Assembly (NCBI RefSeq): GCF_000236785.1
Contig: NZ_AGUF01000067.1
Location: 25,009-89,008, forward strand
Source of the DNA: Achromobacter arsenitoxydans SY8
Lineage (GTDB): Bacteria > Pseudomonadota > Gammaproteobacteria > Burkholderiales > Burkholderiaceae_B
Length of the DNA: 64,000 nt
Direction of reading: 5' to 3'
In this document: piece after piece, positions 8,444-16,997 of the stretch
Numbering within the stretch: position 1 is the stretch's first letter
How the letters are laid out: each line of letters begins with the position of its first letter
The notes under the pieces: generated by a model
Databases searched by the model: none
What the model was told of the DNA's origin: nothing
The model's input: the letters and a program-made list of their open reading frames with translations, nothing else
Position numbers and translations under genes: made by a program

Positions 8444-8827
8444 TCAGCCGCAGCGGATTGCCGTCATGACGTCCTTGTCGTCCACGATCAGGTTCAGGCG
8501 GGTGCTGTTGTATTCCATGGTGACCAGCTGACCGGGGCGCAGCATGCGGGCCGTCGCGCTACCGCTGCGGGTGCGCAGGTCTTCCATGACGGACGGCGTG
8601 GCCTTTTGGCCGATCTGCGATTGCAGCGGGCCGGCATCGCAGCTCTTGGTTGCGCTGCCCGCCATGGCCGACCCCGATCCGTACGAGGAGCCGGCGCTGT
8701 CGCTCGGGGAGGATGACGCGCTCGATGAGCTGGAGGAGGCCGGCGCGCTGGTGGAACGCGAGCCGCCGGTATTGGCGCATGCGGCCAGGGTTGCAACCAG
8801 CAGGAAGGGGATCAGCTTGCGGATCAT
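8444..8827 (-). CDS. I78-family peptidase inhibitor-like lipoprotein
   Basis: A 127-aa protein with a lipoprotein signal (IPFLLVATLAACANTGG; lipidated Cys about residue 17). A serine-rich linker follows (about 20-50), then a C-terminal domain AGPLQSQIGQKATPSVMEDL ... RMLRPGQLVTMEYNSTRLNL. The pattern around 'lG.....v...R......R...PG...T.dyr..RlNv..d....i....CG' is that of the potato-inhibitor-like I78 family. It would sit on the periplasmic face of a membrane and may block a serine protease; the target is unknown. An AAGGAG site precedes ATG 8827; the longer frame from 8881 is rejected. Gene order does not tie it to dnaE2, since 124 bases separate them. Confidence 0.75.
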   Translation of the reverse strand: MIRKLIPFLLVATLAACANTGGSRSTSAPASSSSSSASSSPSDSAGSSYGSGSAMAGSATKSCDAGPLQSQIGQKATPSVMEDLRTRSGSATARMLRPGQLVTMEYNSTRLNLIVDDKDVMTAIRCG

Positions 8828-8951
8828 GTAGGACTCCTTACAACGAGCGGACAAAAAGCCATGATAGACCAGCGGCGACACGCTGTGCTCAGGGATCGGC
8901 GGGCGGCTGCCGGCGGCGCGTCCGCCCGGCCGCCGCCGGTGCTGCGCAGCA

Positions 8952-11900
8952 TCAATGGAAGTTGCGGCTATGCGCCGCCAGGCCGCCCAGCAGGTCGGAC
9001 ATGTCCACCAGCCGCTGCGCGATCAGGTGGCGCACGCCGTCCACGCTCTGCCAGGCCCCGAACACGCCCAGGAGCGTCGAGCCCAGCAGTTCGCGGCGCT
9101 GGCGTTCGATCAGTTCGGGGCGCACCACCACGTTGACGGGGCCGGTTTCGTCTTCGAGCGTGACGAAGATCACACCCTTGGAGGTTTGCGGGCGCTGGCG
9201 CACGGTGACGATGCCGCAGGCCCGCGCCACGCGCTTGTTGGGATAACCGTTCAGCACCGAGGCCGGCTGGAAATTGCGCGCGGCCAGTTGGGGACGCAAC
9301 AGCGCCACGGGATGGCTGTGCAGCGTCAGTCCCACGCTGCGGTAGTCCGCCGCGACGGTCTGGCTTTCAGAGGGGGCGGCCAACTGCGGCGCCTGGGCGT
9401 CCACGATCTCGGCATCGCGCAGGAGGTCGCGGCTCTGCACGCTGGCGGCGGCCTCCCAGCTGGCCTGGCGGCGGTGCCCGGCCAGCGTGCGCAGGGCGTC
9501 GCCGGCGGCCAGGGCGTTCAGGTCGTGGCGGTTGAGCCCGGCGCGCCGGGCCAGGTCGGCGGTGTCCGCGAACGGGGCGGCGGCGCGCGCGGTTTCGATG
9601 CGGCGGGCGGCGTCTTCGCGCATGCCCTGGATCAGGCTCAGTCCCAGCCGCACGGCGGGGCGGGGCGCATCGGGCGCGGGCGCGTGGGCGTGCGGGCGGC
9701 GGCGGGCGCCGGGGTGGCCGGCGGGCAGGGTTTCCAGCGCGCTATCCCAGCCGCTGACGGTCACGTCCGCGGGCAGCACGCAGACGCCGTGGCGGCGGGC
9801 GTCCTGCACCAGCTGCGCGGGGGCGTAGAAACCCATGGGCTGGGAATTGAGCAGGGCCGCCAGGAAGGCTTCCGGTTCATGGCGCTTGAGCCAGGAACTG
9901 GAATACGCCAGCAGGGCGAAGCTGGCGGCATGGCTTTCCGGGAAGCCGTATTCGCCGAATCCTTCCACCTGGCGGAACAGGGCTTCGGCGAATTCCAGGG
10001 TGTAGCCGTGGGCCAGCAGCCCGCCGACCAGCTTGATGCGGAACTTGTCCACGCCGCCCTTGCGCTTCCAGGCGGCCATGGACCGCCGCAACTGGTCGGC
10101 TTCGCCGGGCGAGAAGCCAGCGGCCACCACGGCGATCTGCATCACCTGTTCCTGGAAGATGGGCACGCCCATGGTGCGGCTGAGCACACTGCGCACGCGT
10201 TCGCTGGGGTAGGTCTCGTCTTCCTTGCCCTGGCGCCGCCGCAGGTAGGGGTGGACCATGCCGCCCTGGATCGGGCCGGGGCGCACAATGGCCACCTGCA
10301 CCACCAGATCGTAGTATTCGCGCGGACGCAGGCGCGGCAGCATGGTCATCTGCGCGCGCGATTCGATCTGGAACACGCCGATGGTGTCGGCGTCGCAGAT
10401 CATGTCGTAGGTGGGCGTGTCGCCTTCGGGGATGTCCTGCAGCGCCAGGGGCTGGCCGCGGCGCTGGCCGGCCAGTTCGAGCGTGCGGCGCAGGGCCGAC
10501 AGCATGCCCAGCGCCAGCACGTCCACCTTCAGCAGCTTCAGGGCGTCCAGGTCGTCCTTGTCCCATTGCACGACGCTGCGGTCCGGCATGGCGGCGTTTT
10601 CGATGGGCACCAGGCGCGAGAGCTTGCCGCGCGAGATGACGAATCCGCCCGGGTGCTGCGACAGGTGGCGCGGAAAGCCCATCAGGGTCTGGGCCAGCGA
10701 CGCCCACTGGCGCGCCACCCGGGATTCCGGGTCCAGGCCGCAGGCGCCCAGCGTGCGCAGCATTTCCTTCTTGCCGTCCCACCACTGGTGGGCGCGGGCC
10801 ACGGCGTCGATGACGCCCGGGTCCACGCCCAGCGCGCGGCCGGTATCGCGCAGCACGCTGCGCGGGCGGTACGAGATGACCACGGCGGTCAGGGCGGCGC
10901 GCTGCCGGCCGTATTTGCGGTAGATGTACTGGATGACTTCTTCGCGGCGCTGGTGTTCGAAGTCGACGTCGATGTCGGGAGGCTCGTTGCGTTCCTTGCT
11001 GATGAAGCGTTCGAACAGGTTGTTGCCGCGCGCCGGATCCACGGCTGTGATGCCCAGGCAATAGCACACGGCGGAGTTGGCGGCCGAGCCCCGGCCCTGG
11101 CACAGGATGCCGATGCTGCGGGCGTGCTGGACGATGTCGTAGACGGTCAGGAAATAGGCTTCGTAGCCCAGGTCGGCGATGAGTTCCAGTTCCTTTTCGA
11201 TCTGCGCGGCCACGATGCCGGGAACGCCGGCCGGAAAGCGCCGCAGGGCGCCGGCCTGCGCCTCCTGGCGCAGATAGCTGGCCGGCGTGTGGCCGGGCGG
11301 GACGATCTCGTCGGGATATTCGTAGCGCAGTTCGTCCAGCGAAAAGCCGCAGCGGCGCGCCACCGCCAGCGTCTGCGCCAGCGCCTCGGGCGGGTACAGG
11401 CTGGCCAGGCGCATGCGGCTGCGCAAATGCTGTTCGGCGTTGCCGGACAATTCATAGCCGCACTGCGACACCTGCCGGCGCGTGCGGATGCCGGTCAGGG
11501 TGTCGTGCAGCGGCTTGCGCGAGCGCACGTGCATCTGGACCTGGCCCACCGCCACGACGGGCAGTTGCGATTCGCGAGCCGCGTGCTCGACGGCGGCGCG
11601 GTGCAGGTCGTCGCGCGACTGGTGCAGCAGGGTCAGCCCGACCCAGGCTCGGCGCGGAAAGACGCGGGCCAGCCAGCGCGCCTGGTCGGCCATGCGATCG
11701 GCGTCGGTGCCGTAGGCGGGCGTGAGGATGGCCAGGCATTCGGGCAGGTTGCGCAGGTGCGCGTAGCCTTCGGGCGGATCGGCCAGGTCCTGCGGGGCCA
11801 GGCGGTATTCGCCCTTGGGCGCCCGGGTGCGCGCCAGCGTGATCAGTTCGGACAGGTTGCCGTAGCCTTCGCGGGTCTGCGCCAGCAGGGTCAGGCCCAG

Positions 11901-12191
11901 CGGCGCGGCGTCGGGCGCGGCGCGCAGCTGGAAGGTGGCGCCGATGATGAGCGGCAACTTCAGGGCCTTGGCTTCCGTGTGGGCGCGCACCACGCCCGCC
12001 AGCGAGCATTCGTCGGTCAGGGCCAGGGCGGCATAGCCCAGTTCGGCGGCGCGCGCGGCCAGTTCCTCGGGGTGCGAGGCGCCTTGCAGGAACGAGAAAT
12101 TGGACTGGCATTGCAGCTCGGCGTAGCCGGGCAGCTGGACCAGGGCGTCGGCCGGGTCCAGGGGATCGGGGGCGTCGTCGTCCAGGCGCAT
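8952..12191 (-). CDS. dnaE2: Error-prone DNA polymerase DnaE2
   Basis: A 1079-aa C-family polymerase, the damage-inducible second DnaE of the ImuA-ImuB-DnaE2 mutasome. It begins with a PHP domain (YAELQCQSNFSFLQGASHPEE, about residues 22-42). The catalytic centre contains NEPPDIDVDFEHQRREEV near 398-415 (the metal-binding aspartates), and FPRHLSQHPGGFVIS follows. The C-terminus has the OB-fold segment GIVTVRQRPQTSKGVIFVTL. Length and these motifs match DnaE2 rather than the replicative DnaE1 (about 1160 aa). Its start lies one base after the imuB stop, so it is the last gene of the LexA-controlled operon. Confidence 0.95.
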   Translation of the reverse strand: MRLDDDAPDPLDPADALVQLPGYAELQCQSNFSFLQGASHPEELAARAAELGYAALALTDECSLAGVVRAHTEAKALKLPLIIGATFQLRAAPDAAPLGLTLLAQTREGYGNLSELITLARTRAPKGEYRLAPQDLADPPEGYAHLRNLPECLAILTPAYGTDADRMADQARWLARVFPRRAWVGLTLLHQSRDDLHRAAVEHAARESQLPVVAVGQVQMHVRSRKPLHDTLTGIRTRRQVSQCGYELSGNAEQHLRSRMRLASLYPPEALAQTLAVARRCGFSLDELRYEYPDEIVPPGHTPASYLRQEAQAGALRRFPAGVPGIVAAQIEKELELIADLGYEAYFLTVYDIVQHARSIGILCQGRGSAANSAVCYCLGITAVDPARGNNLFERFISKERNEPPDIDVDFEHQRREEVIQYIYRKYGRQRAALTAVVISYRPRSVLRDTGRALGVDPGVIDAVARAHQWWDGKKEMLRTLGACGLDPESRVARQWASLAQTLMGFPRHLSQHPGGFVISRGKLSRLVPIENAAMPDRSVVQWDKDDLDALKLLKVDVLALGMLSALRRTLELAGQRRGQPLALQDIPEGDTPTYDMICDADTIGVFQIESRAQMTMLPRLRPREYYDLVVQVAIVRPGPIQGGMVHPYLRRRQGKEDETYPSERVRSVLSRTMGVPIFQEQVMQIAVVAAGFSPGEADQLRRSMAAWKRKGGVDKFRIKLVGGLLAHGYTLEFAEALFRQVEGFGEYGFPESHAASFALLAYSSSWLKRHEPEAFLAALLNSQPMGFYAPAQLVQDARRHGVCVLPADVTVSGWDSALETLPAGHPGARRRPHAHAPAPDAPRPAVRLGLSLIQGMREDAARRIETARAAAPFADTADLARRAGLNRHDLNALAAGDALRTLAGHRRQASWEAAASVQSRDLLRDAEIVDAQAPQLAAPSESQTVAADYRSVGLTLHSHPVALLRPQLAARNFQPASVLNGYPNKRVARACGIVTVRQRPQTSKGVIFVTLEDETGPVNVVVRPELIERQRRELLGSTLLGVFGAWQSVDGVRHLIAQRLVDMSDLLGGLAAHSRNFH

Positions 12192-12192
12192 G

Positions 12193-13661
12193 TCAGGCGT
12201 ACAGCCCGTGCAGGAACCAGCGCGCCGCTTCGGCGTCGCGCTCGCGGTAGATCCAGTAGCGCGCGCCCGCCGCGTCTTCGGCGACGAAGTAGTCGCGCAC
12301 GGTCAGGACAGGATCCCACCAGCCGCTTTCGATGCGTTCCGGGCCGCGCATGAGCCGCAGCGCCTGGCCGCCGTATTGGGGCCGGTGGCCGGACAGCTTC
12401 AGGGGCTGCGGGGCGTCCAGCAGCCAGAAGGGGCGGTCGAGCAGGGCGGGCAGGGGCTCGGGGCGTTGCGGCGCGGCCAGCGCGTCGCCCCAGGAATTGG
12501 CGGTCTCGGGGCGGTGGTCGGCGGTGGGATGGGCATGGCGCACCTGGTCGCGGCCCAGCCGGGCGACCAGCAGATCGAGCAGCCGGGCATGGTCGGCGGC
12601 GGTGCCGCCGGGCTCGGGAAACAGGGTGGTGCTGGCGGCGGGCTGTTCGACGGTGTCGGGCGCCAGCAGCGTGACGGCGATGACCGGGGCCTCCAGCGTG
12701 AAGTGGTTCAGTTTTTCGCGCAGCAGGTGCAGGAGCTGCGGCGCCTGCCAGACGGGCTGGGCCAGCGCCAGTTCCAGTTCGGTGGGCGGCCGGGCGTGGC
12801 GGCCGCGTTCGTGGTCCATGCTGAGCACCACGCGCCGCACGGCCAGTTGCCGGGCGGTCAGCCAGCCGCCGAGCTGTTCGGCCAGGCGGCGCGCCACGGC
12901 CAGCACCGCGTCGGTGTGTTCGACATAGTCCATCAGTTCGATGCGCCGCGAAAACTGGCTGGGCGGTTCGATCCAGCGGTGCACTTCGGGCGTTTGCCCG
13001 TAGGCGGCGTCCAGGGCCTGCAGCAGGTCGGGCGCGCTGCGCCGCTGCAGGCCCGCGCGCGGCAGGGCGCGCAGGTGCGCCAGCGTGTGGCAGCCGATGT
13101 CGTCCAGCCAGTCCTGCCGGGCCTGCGCCTGGGGCAGCAGCGCCAGGGGCAGGGCATCGAGGCGGCGCGCCAGGGCGGGCAGCGTCAGGGTGCGGCGGGG
13201 ACGCCGCGACCGGCGCGGCGCGCCAGCAGCCAGGCGCCCGCCGCGGTGGGCGCCATGCCCAGCGTCACGCGCAGGTCCAGCGCGCGCAGCGTGGCGGCCA
13301 CCCGCCGGCTCAGCGCCCGCGGACCGCGGAAGAACATCAGGCTGGCGCCCACGTTCAGGAGCACGGTGTCGCCGTCGGCCAGGGCGATTTCCGGCGTGTA
13401 CTGCAGCAGGGCCAGGGCCGCGCCCTGCAGGGTTTCGGCTTCGGCTTGGGGATTGCGGGGCAGCAGCTCCACGCCGGGGGCGATGGCCGCCGCGCCCGCG
13501 CGGCGCATGCCGGGCGTCACGCCGGCCTGGCGGGCGGCGGGGGTCAGGGCGGCGACGCGTTCCTGGTCCAGGACGGCGAACGCCTCCTGGTCATGCGGCC
13601 AGTGCGGGCGTATGGCGTCCAGCGGCAGGCAGCGCAGGCAGGCGGCGATCCAGAGGCGCAT
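12193..13661 (-). pseudogene. imuB: imuB, Y-family polymerase-like mutasome protein, split by a frameshift
   Basis: The N-terminal part runs from ATG 13661 (MRLWIAACLRCLPLDAIRPH) in one frame to a stop at 13185. The rest continues in another frame (TLTLPALARRLDALPLALLP ... TLAHLRALPRAGLQRR) without a stop to 12193. Together they give about 489 residues, the normal ImuB length, so the gene is one unit broken by a -1 shift. One missing C in the CCCC run of the coding strand (13197-13200) would restore VPRRTLTLPALARRLDAL. ImuB is a catalytically dead Y-family protein that bridges ImuA, DnaE2 and the sliding clamp. A real mutation would abolish the mutasome; a base-calling error in the G run is equally possible. 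The ATG overlaps imuA by 71 bases. Confidence 0.85.
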
Positions 13662-14295
13662 GGCGGGGGGAAGAAGGCGTAAGGGCGCCGGGCTCCAGGC
13701 CCACGTACAGCGGGGTGTCGCAGACAGGCCCCCGGCGCTTGAGGATGTGGACGGACAAGCCGCCCGGCGCGGGCGCCAGCGCCAGCCGCAGGGTGGCGGG
13801 CGTGGCGTTTTGCGCGGCGCGGGACGGGCGCACGGCGATGAAAAGCAGGTCGCTGGCCTGCGCGGCCAGGTGCAGGCGGCGCAGGGATTCGGGGCGCACG
13901 TGGGGCAGCCAGCAGACCAGCGCGCCGCAACTGCCGTTTTTCAGGATTTGTTCGGCGGCCCAGAGCGCGTCGACCGGCTTTTCGGGGGCCACCCAGAGCA
14001 GTTGGCGGGGATCCAGCCGCCAGCTCATCCAGCTGGCGATGTGCGGCGCGTGCGGCGGCTGCACCAGCGCGATGGGGCGCCGCGTTTCCAGCTGGGCCAG
14101 CGCGGGGCGCAGCAGGCGGATTTCCCCCACGCCGGGATGCGGGGTCAGCAGTTCGATGAGCGAACCCAGCGGCCAGCCGCCGTCGGGCAGTTCGGCCGAC
14201 AGCGCCGCATGCCCGGTGGGCAGGGTGCGCGCGGCGCCCCGGGCCAACTGGGTGGCGCGCCACAACGCGGGATGGATACGTTCGGGGGACTGCAT
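13591..14295 (-). CDS. imuA: ImuA, RecA-like translesion synthesis mutasome protein
   Basis: A 234-aa protein of the ImuA/SulA-like family, a RecA/RadA-related fold without a functional ATPase. It starts MQSPERIHPALWRATQLARG, the family opening ('..p.lWrg.....'). It shows LPDGGWPLGSLIELL near residue 38 and ETRRPIALVQPPHAPHIASW, and ends with a short proline/alanine-rich tail that overlaps imuB. I chose ATG 14295; the frame stays open far upstream through the lysP region, but only as a shadow. It is the first gene of imuA-imuB-dnaE2, directly behind the LexA box. Confidence 0.9.
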   Translation of the reverse strand: MQSPERIHPALWRATQLARGAARTLPTGHAALSAELPDGGWPLGSLIELLTPHPGVGEIRLLRPALAQLETRRPIALVQPPHAPHIASWMSWRLDPRQLLWVAPEKPVDALWAAEQILKNGSCGALVCWLPHVRPESLRRLHLAAQASDLLFIAVRPSRAAQNATPATLRLALAPAPGGLSVHILKRRGPVCDTPLYVGLEPGALTPSSPRHAPLDRRLPALPAAGRHTPALAA

Positions 14296-14322
14296 GGCGA
14301 TGACGCCCGGAGACTCAATAAG

Positions 14323-14338
14323 CTGTATGAATATACAG
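14323..14338 (-). promoter_or_regulatory. LexA (SOS) box upstream of imuA
   Basis: CTGT-N8-ACAG is perfect here, with the AT-rich spacer typical of strong LexA sites. The motif lies 27 bases upstream of the imuA start codon, on the coding side of the operon and well placed to cover its promoter. LexA control of imuA-imuB-dnaE2 is established in several bacteria; here it rests on the motif. Confidence 0.93.
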
Positions 14339-14453
14339 TATTGTAGCGGCCTTTCCGGCCGGCGGGCGTATCCAAAAGTGGCCCCGCCGTGCCTCAGCGG
14401 GGGCGGGGCAGGCGCGGGCGCGGATGCGCCCTGACGCGGCGGTTCGCGCGGGA

Positions 14454-15995
14454 TCAGCCCGGCGCGGGGCGGGCCTGGCGCGCATTTTCCGGGGACGCAT
14501 CCCCGCCATAGTCCGCTTCCAGCCCGTAGAAGCGCATGTCCTCGTACCGCACCCAGCGCGATTTGCGCAGCAGCCGGTGGCCCAGCCACAGTCCCAGGAA
14601 CAGCGGAATGGCCAGGTAGGTCGAGACCACGCCGATCCAGTCGATGCGGTCCGCCAGGAACGCCTGGTAGTTCTGGCCCAGCGTCACCAGCAGGCACAGT
14701 ACAAAGGCGAACAGCGGGCCAAAGGGAAACAGGCCGGCCTTGTAGGGCAGGTCGGCGGTGTCGTAGCCGTGCTTCACGTAGCCCTGGCGGAAGCGGTAGT
14801 GGCTCATCGCGATGCTCAGCCAGACGATGAATTCCGTCATGCCTGCGAAGTTGAGCAGCCAGATGTAGACCGCCTTCGGGCTGTACACCACGCTGAACAG
14901 GCACAGGCAGGCCAGCAGCGTGGTCGCCATCAGCGCGTACAGCGGCACGCCGTTGGCGGTCAGGCGTTTGAACAGGGCGGGCGCCCGGCCTTCGGCCGCC
15001 ATGTTGAACAGCATGCGCGTGGCCGCGTACATGCCCGAGTTGCCCGCCGACAGCACCGAGGTCAGGATGACCGCATTCATCACCGTGGCCGCCGACAGCA
15101 GTCCGGCATGCTGGAACACCAGCGTGAACGGGCTGACCGCGATGTCCTCGACTTCGTTGCGCAGCAACTGCGGATCGGTGTAGGGCACCAGCAGCCCGAT
15201 GATCAGGATGGCCAGCACATAGAACAGCAGGATGCGCCAGAACACGCTGTTGATGGCGCGCGGCACGTTGCGCCGGGGATTCTCGGATTCGCCGGCCGCC
15301 ACGCCCACCAATTCGGTGCCCTGGAAGGAATAGGCCACCACCATCGCCACCCCGACCCAGGTCGCGGCATTGCCGACGAAGGGCGCGTCGCCCACCTTCC
15401 AGTTCTCCAGCCCCACGGGTCCGCCGCCGTGGATGATGCCGGCCAGCATTGCCAGCCCCACCGCGATGAAGCACAGCACGGCCACGACCTTGATGATGGC
15501 GAACCAGTACTCGGCTTCGCCAAAGCTGCGCGCGGAAAACGCGTTCAGCCCGAACGTCAGCGCCAGGAACGCGACGCTCCAGATCCATCCCGGCGTGTCG
15601 GGCATCCAGTACGCCATCACCAGCTGCGCCGCCACCACGTCCACGGCCACGACGGTGGCCCAGCTGACCCAGAAATTCCAGCCCAGCGCAAAGCCGAAGC
15701 CCGGGTCCACATAGCGCGACGCGTAGGTGCAGAACGACCCGGACACCGGCATGAAGGTCGCCAGTTCGCCCAGGCTGGTCATGATGAAGTAGACCATCAG
15801 GCCGATCAGCAGATAGACCATCAGCGCGCCGCCCGGGCCCGCCTGCGCAATGGCCGCGCCGGAGGCGACGAACAGGCCGGTGCCGATGGCTCCCCCCAGC
15901 GCTATCATGGTCAGGTGGCGCGCCTTGAGCACGCGGTGCAGCTGGTTCTGGCTGGCGGGCGCTGCGGCGCCCGTGTCGGTAGTCGGTGTATGCAT
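14454..15995 (-). CDS. lysP: Lysine-specific permease LysP (APC superfamily)
   Basis: A 513-aa, 12-helix amino acid permease. MIALGGAIGTGLFVASGAAI (about residues 29-48), SLGELATFMPVSGSF, SFQGTELVGVAAGESENPRR and SVLSAGNSGMYAATRML match E. coli LysP closely from memory, more than other APC permeases such as CycA or GabP. It imports lysine with protons across the inner membrane. ATG 15995 (MHTPTTDTG) gives the normal cytoplasmic tail; the frame stays open to 16862 but lacks permease character there. Divergent from the esterase gene. Confidence 0.85.
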   Translation of the reverse strand: MHTPTTDTGAAAPASQNQLHRVLKARHLTMIALGGAIGTGLFVASGAAIAQAGPGGALMVYLLIGLMVYFIMTSLGELATFMPVSGSFCTYASRYVDPGFGFALGWNFWVSWATVVAVDVVAAQLVMAYWMPDTPGWIWSVAFLALTFGLNAFSARSFGEAEYWFAIIKVVAVLCFIAVGLAMLAGIIHGGGPVGLENWKVGDAPFVGNAATWVGVAMVVAYSFQGTELVGVAAGESENPRRNVPRAINSVFWRILLFYVLAILIIGLLVPYTDPQLLRNEVEDIAVSPFTLVFQHAGLLSAATVMNAVILTSVLSAGNSGMYAATRMLFNMAAEGRAPALFKRLTANGVPLYALMATTLLACLCLFSVVYSPKAVYIWLLNFAGMTEFIVWLSIAMSHYRFRQGYVKHGYDTADLPYKAGLFPFGPLFAFVLCLLVTLGQNYQAFLADRIDWIGVVSTYLAIPLFLGLWLGHRLLRKSRWVRYEDMRFYGLEADYGGDASPENARQARPAPG

Positions 15996-16055
15996 GGCTG
16001 AATCGGTGATGGCCGCCGCCGCGCGCAGGGCAGGCGGCGTCGGGGCGGCGCATTT

Positions 16056-16061
16056 TACAAT
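16056..16061 (+). promoter_or_regulatory. Possible -10 element for the esterase gene
   Basis: TACAAT, one base from consensus, lies 52 bases before the esterase start in the short gap between lysP and that gene. No good -35 is present at 17 bases, so this is tentative. Confidence 0.3.
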
Positions 16062-16112
16062 GCGGCAATCGGGGCGCGTTCCGGCGGCCCCAGGCCTGTA
16101 CGGAGCGGTTTC

Positions 16113-16817
16113 ATGGCGTCTTCCAGTTCTATCGAATTTCTTCCCGATCCGGGCGTCGACGTGCGCCAGCTGTTCATCCTGCTGCATGGCGTGGGCGGCT
16201 CCCCCGACGGCCTGGAGCCCCTGGCCCAGGCCCTGCGCGCCGCGTTTCCGACGGCGGCGGTGCTGATTCCCGAAGGCTTCGAGCCCTTCGACGGCGGCGG
16301 CTCGGGCCGGCAATGGTTTTCCGTGCGCGGCGTCACCGAGGACAACCGCGCCGAACGCGTGGCCCGCGCCATGCCGCCCCTGGAAGCCTATGTGCGCGAC
16401 GCGCAGGCGCGCTTCGGGCTGCTGCAATCCGACACCGCGCTGGCGGGTTTTTCGCAGGGCGCCATCATGGCGCTGGAACTGGTGCAGGCCCATGACGGCA
16501 TGGCCGGCCGCGTCCTGGCGTTTTCGGGCCGCTACGCGCAACTGCCCAAGAGCGCCCCGCAATACACCACCATCCACCTGCTGCACGGCGCCGACGACCC
16601 CGTCATGAGCGTGGCCAACGCCCAGGCGGCGCAGGCCCGGCTGGCCGAGCTGCACGGCGACTCCACCATCGACATCGCCACCCATGTCGGCCATGAATTG
16701 CATCCGGCCCTGATCCAGCGCGCCATCCTGCGCCTGCAGACCTGCGTGCCGCTGCGCAGCTGGGAAGCGGCGCTGGGATTGAACCAGACGCCGCCGGACG
16801 GCACGACGGTGCATTGA
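16113..16817 (+). CDS. ypfH: Alpha/beta hydrolase, YpfH-like carboxylesterase
   Basis: A 234-aa serine esterase of the phospholipase/carboxylesterase (YpfH) family. FILLHGVGGSPDGLEPLAQAL (about residues 21-41) gives the oxyanion-hole strand. The nucleophile is Ser114 in GFSQG, with an Asp in HGADDPV (about 161-162) and His194 in HVGHELHP completing the triad. It hydrolyses short acyl esters in vitro in relatives; the natural substrate is unknown. A CGGAG site precedes the ATG. Confidence 0.85.
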   Translation: MASSSSIEFLPDPGVDVRQLFILLHGVGGSPDGLEPLAQALRAAFPTAAVLIPEGFEPFDGGGSGRQWFSVRGVTEDNRAERVARAMPPLEAYVRDAQARFGLLQSDTALAGFSQGAIMALELVQAHDGMAGRVLAFSGRYAQLPKSAPQYTTIHLLHGADDPVMSVANAQAAQARLAELHGDSTIDIATHVGHELHPALIQRAILRLQTCVPLRSWEAALGLNQTPPDGTTVH

Positions 16818-16905
16818 TGGCTGTCCATCTTGCGCGCCGGCCGGTGTGGGCGCGCCGGTCACGGGTGGCGCCCGATGAGCGGCGGCCGCACTTCCGGGAT
16901 CAATC

Positions 16906-16928
16906 CAATCTCCATATTGTGGAAATTG
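16906..16928. terminator. Hairpin between the convergent esterase and efflux genes
   Basis: CAATCTCCA-TATTG-TGGAAATTG is a 9-bp stem with one mismatch, in the 180-base gap between two converging genes, followed by ATTTTC on the plus strand. It could end transcription of the esterase gene, but it is AT-rich and weak. Confidence 0.3.
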
Positions 16929-16997
16929 ATTTTCAGGGCGCGAGCAGACCGCGCAGGCGGCAGCGGCGCAGGGCGGAAATGAGGGGGAGAGAGCGGC

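Noticed and set aside
8955-12353. Very long open frame on the strand opposite dnaE2
   Set aside because: High-GC antisense shadow; Gln/Gly/His-rich with no domain, while dnaE2 motifs are intact on the other strand.
12190-14346. Long open frame opposite imuA-imuB
   Set aside because: Shadow of the genuine genes; low complexity and no ribosome site.
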